A DNA stretch of 64,000 nucleotides from MGML01 sp034416335 (GTDB taxonomy: Bacteria; Chloroflexota; Dehalococcoidia; Dehalococcoidales; UBA2162), in the NCBI GenBank assembly GCA_034416335.1, contig DAOULV010000003.1:365533-429532 (forward strand). The letters run 5' to 3'. The notes beneath the pieces were generated by a model. It was not told where the DNA came from, did not search any database, and was given only the letters and a program-made list of their open reading frames with translations. Shown piece by piece: positions 43,844 to 52,083 of the stretch. The translations under genes and the position numbers were made by a program. Positions within the stretch are counted from its first letter, which is position 1; the number at the start of each line of letters is the position of its first letter.

Positions 43844-44680
43844 ATGGACAAATATCAAAATACACCGGATGAACAATCCCCGGATTTTCCCGAACATGAT
43901 GACGAGACCACACCGGTCTGGGACAGCCTCGCCGAATGGTGGGACGATAAGATCGGTGACGGCAATTCTTTCCAGGACTACCTCATCGAGCCGTCACAGG
44001 AACGCCTGCTGGAACTGAAGCATGGTGAGAGGGTTCTGGATATTGCCTGCGGCGCCGGCAGGTTCACCCGCCGAATGGCCGCTCAGGGAGTGACCGTCCT
44101 GGCTTTCGACCACTCCGAAAAGTTCATCAACCGGGCAAAGCAGCGTACGACCGAAAATACCGACAGGATAGAGTACCGCGTAATTAACGCTGCCGATAAG
44201 AAAGCGTTGCTGGAACTTGGTAAAAAAGAGTTCGACGCCGCCGTCTGCACGATGGCCATAATGGACATGTCTTCGATAACGCCGATGATATCAGCCCTGC
44301 CGGAACTACTGAAAACGAATGGGAGGTTTGTATTTTCCGTAATGCATCCCGCCTTCAACTCAGGAACATCAAGATTTGTAGCCGAGGAAATATATCGGGA
44401 AGGAAATCTCACGTCTGTAACGGGTATTAAGCTGACAGAGTATTCAAAAGCTTTTATGCATAAGGGAGTCGGTATCCCGGGACAGTCCGAACCTCAGCAT
44501 TACTTCCACCGCCCGATAGGTATGCTTTTTAATACATGCTTCAAGTATGGATTCGTCCTCGACGGCATCGAAGAACCCACGATGCCAGAGAGCGTTGACG
44601 GGCCGGATGTATCGCCTCTCAATTGGAAAAAAATCCGCCATATCCCGCCGGTACTCGTGGCCAGAATGAGATTGAGTTAA
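43844..44680 (+). CDS. Class I SAM-dependent methyltransferase
   Basis: A 278-residue protein with motif I ERVLDIACGAGRFTRRMAAQG near 65, motif II LAFDHSEKFINRAKQR and the FDAAVCTMAIMDMSSITPMI segment, typical of the methyltransferase 11/UbiE group. After the Rossmann core it has an extra domain with HYFHRPIGMLFNTCFKYGFVLDGIEEPTMPE, seen in several uncharacterised relatives. Substrate unknown. No clear ribosome-binding site. A strong terminator follows. Confidence 0.85.
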   Translation: MDKYQNTPDEQSPDFPEHDDETTPVWDSLAEWWDDKIGDGNSFQDYLIEPSQERLLELKHGERVLDIACGAGRFTRRMAAQGVTVLAFDHSEKFINRAKQRTTENTDRIEYRVINAADKKALLELGKKEFDAAVCTMAIMDMSSITPMISALPELLKTNGRFVFSVMHPAFNSGTSRFVAEEIYREGNLTSVTGIKLTEYSKAFMHKGVGIPGQSEPQHYFHRPIGMLFNTCFKYGFVLDGIEEPTMPESVDGPDVSPLNWKKIRHIPPVLVARMRLS

Positions 44681-44698
44681 ACCAAACAGGGGAGTTTT

Positions 44699-44728
44699 AA
44701 AGAGGGGGCTAAAAGCCCCCTCTTTAAT
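44699..44728. terminator. Strong bidirectional Rho-independent terminator
   Basis: AAAGAGGGGGCT (44699-44710) pairs perfectly with AGCCCCCTCTTT (44714-44725) across an AAA loop. T-rich sequence lies on both sides, so it can stop both the methyltransferase gene and the converging cupin gene. Confidence 0.88.
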
Positions 44729-44754
44729 TTCCTTATGGTCGGGTGGGAAAGAGA

Positions 44755-45078
44755 CTAATAGGGTATCACGCAGATAAAACGCAGTGTTTCATCGCCGGTA
44801 TTCTTAAAGCAGTGTAGTTCCTCGCCGGGTACGAAAACCACGCTTTCGGGGCTTATCAGTGCCTCGCCGTTCTCACTGACGGCAACACCCGTTCCCCCGA
44901 GGACGAACACCTCGTGCTCCCAGGCATGGGTGTGATACGGAGTCGTAGCGCCGGGGTCAAGGTCGAACACCCTCATGCAGAAGTTTGGTGCGCCGTCGTC
45001 GGCATTGACTACTTCACGCTTCATCACTCCGGGCATTTCCTGTGTGGCTTTAACATCCCTGTATTTCTGTATTTTCAT
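44755..45078 (-). CDS. Small cupin-domain protein
   Basis: A 107-residue single cupin barrel. Motif 1 is PYHTHAWEHEVFVLGGTG with the metal-binding His-His-Glu set, and motif 2 is FVPGEELHCFKNTG with the last His. Probably a metal-dependent enzyme or a sugar/small-molecule binder; no specific activity can be assigned. It follows queF by 18 bases on the same strand. Confidence 0.88.
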   Translation of the reverse strand: MKIQKYRDVKATQEMPGVMKREVVNADDGAPNFCMRVFDLDPGATTPYHTHAWEHEVFVLGGTGVAVSENGEALISPESVVFVPGEELHCFKNTGDETLRFICVIPY

Positions 45079-45096
45079 TTTATTGGTCCTTTACTC

Positions 45097-45495
45097 CTAT
45101 TTTTCATACATCGCTGACGCGCTGGTAGCAATCCCGCCCCTTTCTCTGTACTCGGCTTCTACCAGCATCGAAAGCGGCTGTACCAGCTTTACCAAGTCGT
45201 TTAATATCCGGTTTACCGCGTGTTCCTGTATTATCCCCACGTTACGGAACGAAGTCAGGTAATATTTAAGCGACTTCAGTTCGACCAGCTGTTTATCCGG
45301 TGTATAGACAATACTGATACTGCCGAAATCCGGCAGTCCGGTCCAGGGACAGACACAGGTAAACTCGTCCGTCTCGTACACCACCTCGGTCTCGGATTCC
45401 GGATACTCGAAAGATATCGCTTCCAGGATATCCGTATCTATTGCGGTTTCGTCCTGGACATCGAACCGTTTTCCCGCGTATTTATCTTCAGTCAT
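45097..45495 (-). CDS. queF: NADPH-dependent 7-cyano-7-deazaguanine reductase
   Basis: A 132-residue type I (single-domain) QueF that reduces preQ0 to preQ1 in queuosine synthesis. The catalytic Cys49 is in FTCVCPWTGLPDFGSISIVYTP, and the NADPH/substrate signature is ELKSLKYYLTSFRNVGIIQEHAVNRILND. GAGG stands 6 bases upstream of the ATG. No other queuosine gene is in the window. Confidence 0.95.
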   Translation of the reverse strand: MTEDKYAGKRFDVQDETAIDTDILEAISFEYPESETEVVYETDEFTCVCPWTGLPDFGSISIVYTPDKQLVELKSLKYYLTSFRNVGIIQEHAVNRILNDLVKLVQPLSMLVEAEYRERGGIATSASAMYEK

Positions 45496-45515
45496 ATTTC
45501 CTCATTCCGTTTACC

Positions 45516-45604
45516 GTCATTCTGAGGGAGGGATACGACCGAAGAATCTCTTTGTTTCGATGATTTAGATTCTTCGCCCCGACTTCGTCGGGACTCAGAA
45601 TGAC
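45516..45604. repeat. Nested palindromic repeat element, about 89 bp
   Basis: The outer arms GTCATTCTGAG (45516-45526) and CTCAGAATGAC (45594-45604) are perfect inverted repeats. Inside are GAAGAATC (45541-45548) with GATTCTTC (45568-45575), and the hairpin CCCGAC-TTC-GTCGGG (45578-45592). The design resembles non-autonomous REP or MITE-like elements that are scattered in many bacterial genomes. It occupies the gap between the queF start and the end of the alpha/beta hydrolase gene. Confidence 0.75.
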
Positions 45605-45613
45605 ATTTTGTTG

Positions 45614-46402
45614 TTACTCCATTATCTCGTGTTTAAGGATAGCATAAAACCTGTCTCTGGCATACTTTTCGTACCAGGGCGAATGACCGCATTTCTCAAG
45701 CAGGAAAAACTTGAAATCTTTTATAACCTTGGAAAACTGCTCCTTCACGGCTTCGACTGGATTAACGTCATAATCACCCTGTATCGCCACTACCGGGCAT
45801 TCGATGTCAGGAATTATTTTCATTAACTCGCTGTTATCGAGCAGTTTACGCCATTCCATTCCAATCGAGAGATTAATATCGGGCTGATATTCCAGTACGT
45901 CGTCCTTATACGGCAGCGATGCGTAGGTTTCCGTCCTGGCGACCAGTTGGAACAGTTTTGCCATAGCTGAACTCCTGTTTTCATCAGTGGAGTCCTGAAT
46001 AATATCTGCAAGCGAGAAAAACTCAGCCCGTTCTTCTTCGTTGAGCCGAAGCAGCCTGTCTCTGGTTATTTCAGCCTGATATTTCTCTTCAAAAGGTGTG
46101 GTGCCGATAACTATCAGTTTCCTGACGATACCGGGATAACGTGCTGCCAGGAGACTGCTGAGCCCCGATCCGTGCGACCACCCGATAATAACAACAGGTA
46201 AATCCCCGTGTTTTTCGAGAATCTCTTTCAGTTCCTCGACCTGTCCGTCCAGGGTATTTGCGGTTTGCAGCGGTTCCAAGACACCGCAGACCGTGGATAA
46301 CTCCCGGGCGACCGGAGCTATACTCCCCGGCGCACCGGGACCTCCGTGAATAACGGCAACGCTATAGGGGCTTTCCCCATATTTCCTCGGGTTTTCTTTC
46401 AT
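45614..46402 (-). CDS. Alpha/beta hydrolase
   Basis: A 262-residue alpha/beta hydrolase. The oxyanion-hole motif VIHGGPGAPGS (18-27) is the type found in proline iminopeptidase relatives, the nucleophile Ser76 sits in IIGWSHGSG and the catalytic His is in EKCGHSPWYEKYAR near the end, with Asp in VAIQGDYDVNPVEA. The substrate is unknown. GTG at 46405 or ATG at 46402 could be the start; the ATG is chosen. The gene follows the small 85-residue gene directly. Confidence 0.88.
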   Translation of the reverse strand: MKENPRKYGESPYSVAVIHGGPGAPGSIAPVARELSTVCGVLEPLQTANTLDGQVEELKEILEKHGDLPVVIIGWSHGSGLSSLLAARYPGIVRKLIVIGTTPFEEKYQAEITRDRLLRLNEEERAEFFSLADIIQDSTDENRSSAMAKLFQLVARTETYASLPYKDDVLEYQPDINLSIGMEWRKLLDNSELMKIIPDIECPVVAIQGDYDVNPVEAVKEQFSKVIKDFKFFLLEKCGHSPWYEKYARDRFYAILKHEIME

Positions 46403-46405
46403 CAC

Positions 46406-46663
46406 TTACGACTTCTTCTGTAATGGGTAAACCGTTTCACCTTCAACCTTCAGTTCACCCAGCTCTTCCAGCTCGTTCACGGCTGCTTCGGCAATCTGTC
46501 TGGCACTGCCGGTGTCGAGAGAACGGTCCCGTTTCTGGATTTCCGGGACGATATCATCGACTCCGAATGAGTCCCGGCTGAGCATATCCCCGATAAGCCC
46601 GTGTATGGATTCGACCGTTACACTCGAACATATACTGTCTATTACATACTGCAGAGACGACAT
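46406..46663 (-). CDS. Small helical protein of unknown function
   Basis: An 85-residue protein I do not recognise. It appears mainly helical with a short C-terminal beta hairpin (LGELKVEGETVYPLQKKS), a shape compatible with a small winged-helix fold, though this is only an impression. GGAGG lies 4 bases before the ATG and the next gene starts right after its stop, so it is a real, co-transcribed gene. Confidence 0.65.
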   Translation of the reverse strand: MSSLQYVIDSICSSVTVESIHGLIGDMLSRDSFGVDDIVPEIQKRDRSLDTGSARQIAEAAVNELEELGELKVEGETVYPLQKKS

Positions 46664-46696
46664 CTTTCCTCCGGTAAGTAAATCCTTTTTTGATAC

Positions 46697-47464
46697 CTAA
46701 CTCTTCAGGTATTTATCGAAGAAGGCGAAAGTCTTATTCCAGGCATCCATTGCCTGCTCGGGACGGTACGCAGCGCGGTCGTACGACCAGAAAGCGTGTC
46801 CGGCACCGTCATACCGGTGAAATTCATAATTTTTCCCGAGTTTCTTCAATTCTTCTTCCAAGATATCGACATGCTCGGGAGGAGGATTCCTGTCGTCATT
46901 ACCGAAAAGACCGAGTATCGGGCAGGAAAGGTCTTTTGTATAATCGATAGGCGCGACGGGTGTCCTTTCTGTCAGTTCCTCAGGGGATGCAACTACCCTT
47001 CCACCCCAGCAGTCTACGACAGCATCGAATCCTTCAACCCGGCAGGCAACCAGGAACGCGTGCCGACCGCCCGAACAGCCACCTATTATACCCGTCTTAC
47101 CATTGCTGTTCGGCAGGTTCTTCAGGTATTTCATCGCGGCTTCACAATCGGCCACCACCCAGTCGTCGGGTACTCCTCCCCATTCACGCGCCTTGGCCGA
47201 CATCTCCTCCGGCGTTCCGTGTCCGAAGCGGAAATAAAGATTGGGACAGATAGCCAGGTATCCGTGCTGGGCAAACCTCCGGGCAATTTCCCGGTATAAT
47301 TCGTCCCATCCCGGCATATGATGGACCAGGACAACTCCCGGGTAAGGTCCCGCACCGAGCGGACGGGCAAAATAGGCATTAATCAATTCACCGTTATATC
47401 CGATGAGGGTTACAGTATCCGCCAGCATTCCTTCATATTCGTCCGTCTGAAACTGATTCCACAT
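46697..47464 (-). CDS. Dienelactone hydrolase family protein
   Basis: A 255-residue alpha/beta hydrolase with a Cys nucleophile, Cys130 in TGIIGGCSGGRHA, and the partners Asp in GLFGNDDRNPPP and His in RYDGAGHAFWSYDR, as in dienelactone hydrolases. The HHMPGWDELYREIARRFAQHGYLAICPNLY region is typical. It may act on lactones or esters; there is no aromatic degradation cluster nearby. TTG at 47470 touches the GGAG, so the ATG at 47464 is preferred. Confidence 0.9.
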   Translation of the reverse strand: MWNQFQTDEYEGMLADTVTLIGYNGELINAYFARPLGAGPYPGVVLVHHMPGWDELYREIARRFAQHGYLAICPNLYFRFGHGTPEEMSAKAREWGGVPDDWVVADCEAAMKYLKNLPNSNGKTGIIGGCSGGRHAFLVACRVEGFDAVVDCWGGRVVASPEELTERTPVAPIDYTKDLSCPILGLFGNDDRNPPPEHVDILEEELKKLGKNYEFHRYDGAGHAFWSYDRAAYRPEQAMDAWNKTFAFFDKYLKS

Positions 47465-47492
47465 AAGCAACTCCTTTGAATTTTAGTAATGC

Positions 47493-47522
47493 AGGGTATC
47501 ATCCTGAAATACCGGCTGTCAA
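47493..47522 (-). promoter_or_regulatory. Promoter of the hydrolase operon
   Basis: On the minus strand: TTGACA (47522-47517), an 18-base spacer and TACCCT (47498-47493). The -10 box is poor; the start would be near 47486. Confidence 0.4.
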
Positions 47523-47578
47523 TTTAAAGAAATTAATGAAAGATCGAAGGTCTGCCTGTACATCTGCTGAAATACCAG

Positions 47579-48754
47579 TTAGCTGAGCATACCGAGGAAG
47601 ATGCCGGCGGCGGTGGCTGTGCCGATAACTCCCGCTATATTCGGACCCATCGCATGCATCAGGAGAAAATTACGCGGGTTTTCCTTCTGTCCCATTCTCT
47701 GGACAACCCGGGCTGCCATCGGAACCGCGGAAACACCGGCGGCTCCAATCATCGGATTTATCTTTTCCTTACTGAAAAGGTTCATTAGCTTGGCAAGCAG
47801 TACCCCGAAAGCAGTCGATGCGGCAAAAGCAACCACGCCCAGTCCGAATACTATCAGACTCTCCACCTTGAGGAACGCTTCGGCGCTCATAAAACAGCCA
47901 ACGCACACTCCCAGAAGAATTGTGAGTATATTCATAAAGGCATTCGCCGCAGTATCCGCCAGGCGGTCGGTAACACCGCTGACAAACAGCAGATTACCCA
48001 GCATAAACATACCTACTAGCGGTGCCGATTTGGGAACCAGAAGTATTATTATTATGGAAGCAATCAGCGGGAAGAACAGTTTTTCTCTCTTGGATACCGG
48101 TCGGAGCTGCGGTTTCATGTATATCTGCCGTTCTTTCTTGGTGGTCAGCAGCTTGATTATCGGCGGCTGGATAATGGGTACCAGTGCCATATAGGTATAA
48201 GCAGCAACAGCGGTAGCTCCGATAAAGCCAGGAGCCAGCTTATTCGTTAAATATACGGTCGTAGGCCCGTCTGCGCCGCCGATTATTCCTATCGAGCAGG
48301 CCTCTTTAATTCCAATGTGCACAACATCGGGGAAGGCATTACCTATTATCAGGGCAATAAAGAAAGCGAAATAGACACCGAACTGGGCTCCGGCGCCGAG
48401 GATTAGAGTCTTCGGATTGGCAATAAGCGGACCAAAGTCCGTCATAGCTCCCAGTCCGAGGAATATAAAAACAGGTATTATCTCCCAGGAGAGACCGTAG
48501 CGAAATATCCGTGAGACTATTCCTACCGGTTCGCCGTCTATCGCGTAGTTGTCGATGACCTGTCCGTTTACAATGGTTTCCATCAGGCCGCCGAGGGGAA
48601 GATTAACCAGTATCACCCCGAACCCTATTGGAACTAAAAGCAGGGGCTCCATTTTTTTAGCTATGCCCAGATACAACAGGACACAGCCGATAACTATCAT
48701 TACGATGGAACCCCAGGTAAGTTCGCCGAATCCGGTTTCAAACAGACCGAACAA
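47579..48754 (-). CDS. Sodium ion-translocating decarboxylase, beta subunit
   Basis: A 391-residue multi-pass membrane protein of the OadB/GcdB/MmdB family, which couples decarboxylation of a carboxybiotin to Na+ export. The hallmark IGIIGGADGPTTVYLTNKLAP near 157 and the C-terminal GAAGVSAVPMAARVVQRMGQ with HAMGPNIAGVIGTATAAG are present. The substrate (oxaloacetate, methylmalonyl-CoA, glutaconyl-CoA or malonate) depends on the alpha subunit, which is not in the window. The start is TTG at 48754 with AGGGG about 8 bases upstream. It follows the biotin carrier gene by 20 bases. Confidence 0.92.
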   Translation of the reverse strand: MFGLFETGFGELTWGSIVMIVIGCVLLYLGIAKKMEPLLLVPIGFGVILVNLPLGGLMETIVNGQVIDNYAIDGEPVGIVSRIFRYGLSWEIIPVFIFLGLGAMTDFGPLIANPKTLILGAGAQFGVYFAFFIALIIGNAFPDVVHIGIKEACSIGIIGGADGPTTVYLTNKLAPGFIGATAVAAYTYMALVPIIQPPIIKLLTTKKERQIYMKPQLRPVSKREKLFFPLIASIIIILLVPKSAPLVGMFMLGNLLFVSGVTDRLADTAANAFMNILTILLGVCVGCFMSAEAFLKVESLIVFGLGVVAFAASTAFGVLLAKLMNLFSKEKINPMIGAAGVSAVPMAARVVQRMGQKENPRNFLLMHAMGPNIAGVIGTATAAGIFLGMLS

Positions 48755-48774
48755 TATATTTCCCCTGTTCTATA

Positions 48775-48996
48775 TTAATACTCTATGATGGCAATAACCT
48801 TGCCTGTTTCAACCACTTCGCCGACGGCAACCTGTATGTCGGTGATTTTTCCGTTAACCGGAGCCAGTATTGGATTCTCCATTTTCATTGATTCTATGTA
48901 GCAGATAACATCCCCTTCCTTCACTTCATCCCCCACGTTCGTATCAACACTGATGATTTTCCCCGTTATAGGGACTTCGATTATTTCCTGTGCCAA
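48775..48996 (-). CDS. Biotin carrier protein of the decarboxylase
   Basis: A 73-residue biotinyl domain. Lys38 in YIESMKMENPILAP is the biotinylation site. It shuttles carboxybiotin between the missing carboxyltransferase and the beta subunit. The protein lacks the long Pro/Ala linker of fused carriers, so it is a free-standing carrier. The start is TTG at 48996 with AAGGAG 7 bases upstream, two bases after the stop of the gamma-like gene. Confidence 0.92.
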   Translation of the reverse strand: MAQEIIEVPITGKIISVDTNVGDEVKEGDVICYIESMKMENPILAPVNGKITDIQVAVGEVVETGKVIAIIEY

Positions 48997-48998
48997 TG

Positions 48999-49160
48999 CT
49001 AAGCTCCTTTCTTATCATCTCCGGTCTTTTCCTCTCCGGCATCTATCTTTCTGAAGACAAGACCCGCCAGCCATAAAACCAGAGCAAGTATTACCAGTAC
49101 GGCAAATACCATACCGAAACCAACTCCTCCAATTTTACCGGCGAAAGCCCAGTCTATCAT
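48999..49160 (-). CDS. Small single-pass membrane protein, OadG-like gamma subunit
   Basis: A 53-residue protein: a short outside segment (MIDWAFAGKIGG), one membrane helix (about 13-36, GFGMVFAVLVILALVLWLAGLVF) and a charged tail (RKIDAGEEKTGDDKKGA). This is the shape of OadG/MmdC gamma subunits, which bind zinc or hold the complex together, and it sits first in the gamma-carrier-beta order. The ATG at 49160 is preceded by AGGTGGTGAG. Identity rests on size, topology and position more than on sequence. Confidence 0.75.
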   Translation of the reverse strand: MIDWAFAGKIGGVGFGMVFAVLVILALVLWLAGLVFRKIDAGEEKTGDDKKGA

Positions 49161-49193
49161 TTACTCACCACCTGAAAGATTTTAACATAATAA

Positions 49194-49228
49194 AGGGCGG
49201 GTGTAACATATCATTACTTTCCCGCCCT
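49194..49228 (-). terminator. Terminator after clpC
   Basis: AGGGCGGG (49194-49201) pairs with CCCGCCCT (49221-49228). Read on the minus strand the hairpin follows the clpC stop and is trailed by TTTATTAT. Confidence 0.75.
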
Positions 49229-49263
49229 CGGATTACTAATCCGGTGTAAAACACTAAATCAGA

Positions 49264-51735
49264 TTACGGTGTGGAATCCCCCATCAGTGCTTCGACAGCA
49301 CCGGTATGAATCACTATCTCATCCCCTTCCATATCCACTATAACCGTATCGCCGGGACGGAATTGCCCTCTCAGCAAACTATCCGAAAGTTTATCTTCCA
49401 CCGTTTCCTGGATAAACCTGCGCAGCGGTCTGGCTCCGAAATCTTCGTCATAACCTTTCTCACCCAGGAAATCCTTGGCTGCATCGGTTATTTCCAGCTT
49501 CATTCCTTTGTCCTTAAGCTGTTGGATTACATTAGCCAGCATAAGGTCGACTATTTTCCGGATATGTTCTCTGTTAAGCGCATGGAATACCATTACGCTG
49601 TCAATACGGTTCAGGAATTCGGGTCTGAAGGTCTTCTTGAGTTCCTCAAGAAGCTTCTCCTTCATTTTCTCATATTCCATTTCCTGTACTTTCGTCTCGT
49701 CAGCCCGGGAGGCAAAACCAATTGCGCTACCCTTCCTGATGGTCTCAGCACCGATATTACTGGTCATTATTATGATACAGTTGCGGAAATCAACACGGCG
49801 ACCCTTGGCATCGGTCAGATGCCCGTCATCGAAAATCTGTAAAAGAATGTTGAATACGTCCGGATGGGCTTTCTCAATTTCATCGAGCAGTATGCAGGAG
49901 TACGATTTTCTTCTTACCGCTTCGGTAAGCTGCCCGCCCTCATCATAGCCAATATATCCGGGCGGTGCTCCTACCAGCCTGGATACTGTGTGTCTTTCCT
50001 GATATTCGGACATATCGAGTCGAATCAGCGCATCCTCGCTGCCGAACATGAATTCCGCCAGAGCCTTTACAAGCTCCGTTTTTCCTACACCCGTCGGCCC
50101 GAGGAATATAAAATTGCCTATTGGATGTCTCGGGTCTTTCAGGCCTGCCCGGGCACGTCGAACTGCTTTGGATATGGTATCTACAGCTTCATCCTGGCCG
50201 ATTAACCTCTTATGAAGCTCTTCTTCCATCTTCAGAAGCCGGCTGGTTTCATCATCGCTTAGCTGAACGGTGGGAACACCGGTCCACATACTTATGACTT
50301 CGGCTATATCTTCCGCAGTAACTACCGGTTTGTCCGTTTCCAGAGAATTCTGCCACTCTTCCTTGAGCTGCTTGATCTTTTCTCCCAGTTCAAGCTCCTG
50401 CTGTCGCAGTTCGGCGGCGTAGTCATACTGCTGACTGGCGAGGGCGGCTTCTTTATCTTTACGTACGCTGTCTTCCGACTGCTTAGCTTCCTTGAGTGTA
50501 TCCGGTTGAACTCTATGCCGGATACGCACCCTTGATGAAGCTTCATCAACAACATCGATTGCTTTGTCGGGCAAGAAACGGTCGGTTATATACCTGGCCG
50601 AGAACTGTGCCGCCGCATCGAGTGCTTCATCGCTGATAGTCAGTTTATGGTGTTCTTCGTAGCGTTCTTTTACTCCGCGAAGAATATCCAGCGTCTGCTC
50701 GACGGAAGGTTCCTCTACCAGTATCGGCTGGAACCTGCGCTCGAGAGCCGGGTCCCGCTCAATATGCTTACGGTAATCGTCAAGTGTAGTGGCGCCTATG
50801 CACTGCAGTTCACCTCTTGCCAGCGATGGTTTCAGGATGCTGGCAGCATCCACAGCGCCTTCGGCAGCTCCCGCACCGACAATCGTATGGAACTCATCAA
50901 TAAACAGAACGCAGTTTTTCGAGGTTTTAAGCTCGTTAACTATCTTCTTTAATCTCTCTTCAAATTCGCCGCGGTACTTGGTTCCCGCAACCACCGAAGC
51001 AATATCGAGGGTAACGATTCTCTTGTCTTCAAGTGTCTCGGGGACATCGCCTGCGGCGACCCGGTGTGCCAGGCCTTCAACTATTGCCGTCTTTCCAACT
51101 CCCGGTTCGCCTATCAGCGCCGGGTTGTTTTTGGTTCGGCGACTGAGAATCTGGATAACACGTTCGATCTCCTTATGCCGTCCTATCACCGGATCGAGCT
51201 TGCCAGAAGCCGCTGCGGCTGTAAGGTCGACACTCAATTGGTCGAGGATCGGAGTCCGATTTCCAGAACGTGACGGTTTGTTCCGGGTCGTTCCCTGGCT
51301 GAGAACATTTGTTACTTCGTTCCGTGCCTGCTCTATAGTCATACCGAAACTGTCAAGCACTCCGGCAGCAACTCCTTCTCCTTCGTGCAGTAGACCAAGC
51401 AGGATATGCTCAGTACCTATATAGTTATGGCTGAGATGACGCGCTTCATCAATAGCCAGTTCTATTACTCTTTTGGCTCTGGGTGTAAGGCCTATTTCAC
51501 CAGTGCTTGCTTTCTCTCCGCGCCCGATGATGAACTCAACCGCAGAACGCACCTTGGTAAGACTGATCCCCATGTTGGTAAGGACCTTCGCAGCAACACC
51601 TTCTTCTTCCCGTATTAAACCAAGAAGAATGTGCTCCGTGCCTATGTAATTATGGTTGAGGTTTTGTGCTTCTTCCTGAGCGGAAGTAAGCACGCGGCGG
51701 GCTCTCTCAGAAAATTTCTCAAATCGACTAGGCAT
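49264..51735 (-). CDS. clpC: ATP-dependent Clp protease ATP-binding subunit ClpC
   Basis: An 823-residue AAA+ unfoldase. Two ClpN repeats (NYIGTEHILLGLIREEEGVA and NYIGTEHILLGLLHEGEGVA) are followed by AAA domain 1 with GEPGVGKTAIVEGLA near 208, a middle coiled coil with a UVR-like motif (KEAALASQQYDYAAELRQQ) and AAA domain 2 with LGPTGVGKTELVKALAEF near 544. The ClpP-docking loop is AIGFASR near 675. ClpC feeds proteins to ClpP; in many Gram-positives it needs McsB or MecA, neither of which is here. The ATG has GGAG 6 bases upstream. Confidence 0.96.
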   Translation of the reverse strand: MPSRFEKFSERARRVLTSAQEEAQNLNHNYIGTEHILLGLIREEEGVAAKVLTNMGISLTKVRSAVEFIIGRGEKASTGEIGLTPRAKRVIELAIDEARHLSHNYIGTEHILLGLLHEGEGVAAGVLDSFGMTIEQARNEVTNVLSQGTTRNKPSRSGNRTPILDQLSVDLTAAAASGKLDPVIGRHKEIERVIQILSRRTKNNPALIGEPGVGKTAIVEGLAHRVAAGDVPETLEDKRIVTLDIASVVAGTKYRGEFEERLKKIVNELKTSKNCVLFIDEFHTIVGAGAAEGAVDAASILKPSLARGELQCIGATTLDDYRKHIERDPALERRFQPILVEEPSVEQTLDILRGVKERYEEHHKLTISDEALDAAAQFSARYITDRFLPDKAIDVVDEASSRVRIRHRVQPDTLKEAKQSEDSVRKDKEAALASQQYDYAAELRQQELELGEKIKQLKEEWQNSLETDKPVVTAEDIAEVISMWTGVPTVQLSDDETSRLLKMEEELHKRLIGQDEAVDTISKAVRRARAGLKDPRHPIGNFIFLGPTGVGKTELVKALAEFMFGSEDALIRLDMSEYQERHTVSRLVGAPPGYIGYDEGGQLTEAVRRKSYSCILLDEIEKAHPDVFNILLQIFDDGHLTDAKGRRVDFRNCIIIMTSNIGAETIRKGSAIGFASRADETKVQEMEYEKMKEKLLEELKKTFRPEFLNRIDSVMVFHALNREHIRKIVDLMLANVIQQLKDKGMKLEITDAAKDFLGEKGYDEDFGARPLRRFIQETVEDKLSDSLLRGQFRPGDTVIVDMEGDEIVIHTGAVEALMGDSTP

Positions 51736-51779
51736 TTTTTCTCCTTAAATCCACAACGTTTTCAGCCAGTCTCAAAATA

Positions 51780-51808
51780 ATTATAATTCAATGCGCGAAA
51801 TAAAGCAA
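51780..51808 (-). promoter_or_regulatory. Promoter of clpC
   Basis: On the minus strand: TTGCTT (51808-51803), a 17-base spacer and TATAAT (51785-51780), with a leader of about 37 bases. No CtsR- or CIRCE-type operator is seen. Confidence 0.6.
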
Positions 51809-51866
51809 CAAAACAGAGGCGTGGACAAATGGAGTATCGAATCTGGAACAGTGGTTCGGGTAAAGC

Positions 51867-51986
51867 CTCCTGGCAGTGACTTATTTTCCACAAGGGGAAA
51901 CCCCTCAGTATCCTCCGCGCTGGGGCGTTTCACTTCCGTGTTCGGGATGGGAACGGGTGGTACCACCCCGCTCAAACCACCAGGAG
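51867..51986 (-). rRNA. rrf: 5S ribosomal RNA
   Basis: About 120 bases. Read on the minus strand it begins CTCCTGGTGGTTTGAGCGGGG and ends CACTGCCAGGAG; the two ends pair (CTCCTGG with CCAGGAG). The conserved CCCGTTCCCATCCCGAACACG and GAAACGCC segments of loops B and C are present. Exact ends are approximate. It stands alone between clpC and a GNAT gene; the 23S gene on the same strand ends about 9.5 kb away. Confidence 0.93.
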
Positions 51987-52000
51987 ACTATTACCAGTTT

Positions 52001-52062
52001 ACACTTGAATATGAAGAGGAACCACTTGAGCGGGAATCACGGCTCCTCAACATATTCAGTGT
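52001..52062. repeat. Long imperfect inverted repeat upstream of 5S rRNA
   Basis: TGAATATGAAGAGGAACC (52006-52023) pairs with GGCTCCTCAACATATTCA (52041-52058) with three mismatches, and the pairing extends to ACAC/GTGT at the outer ends. The stem of about 20 bp lies 15 bases from the 5' end of the 5S gene and just after the GNAT stop codon. It has no T tract, so it is not a standard terminator; a processing stem is possible. Confidence 0.6.
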
Positions 52063-52083
52063 ATCATCGTGCGCTAATCGCAG

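Noticed and set aside
51800..51866. Small RNA or tRNA next to the 5S gene
   Set aside because: TTCGA-like motifs occur, but no cloverleaf or consistent stem forms; the stretch holds the clpC promoter and 5S trailer.
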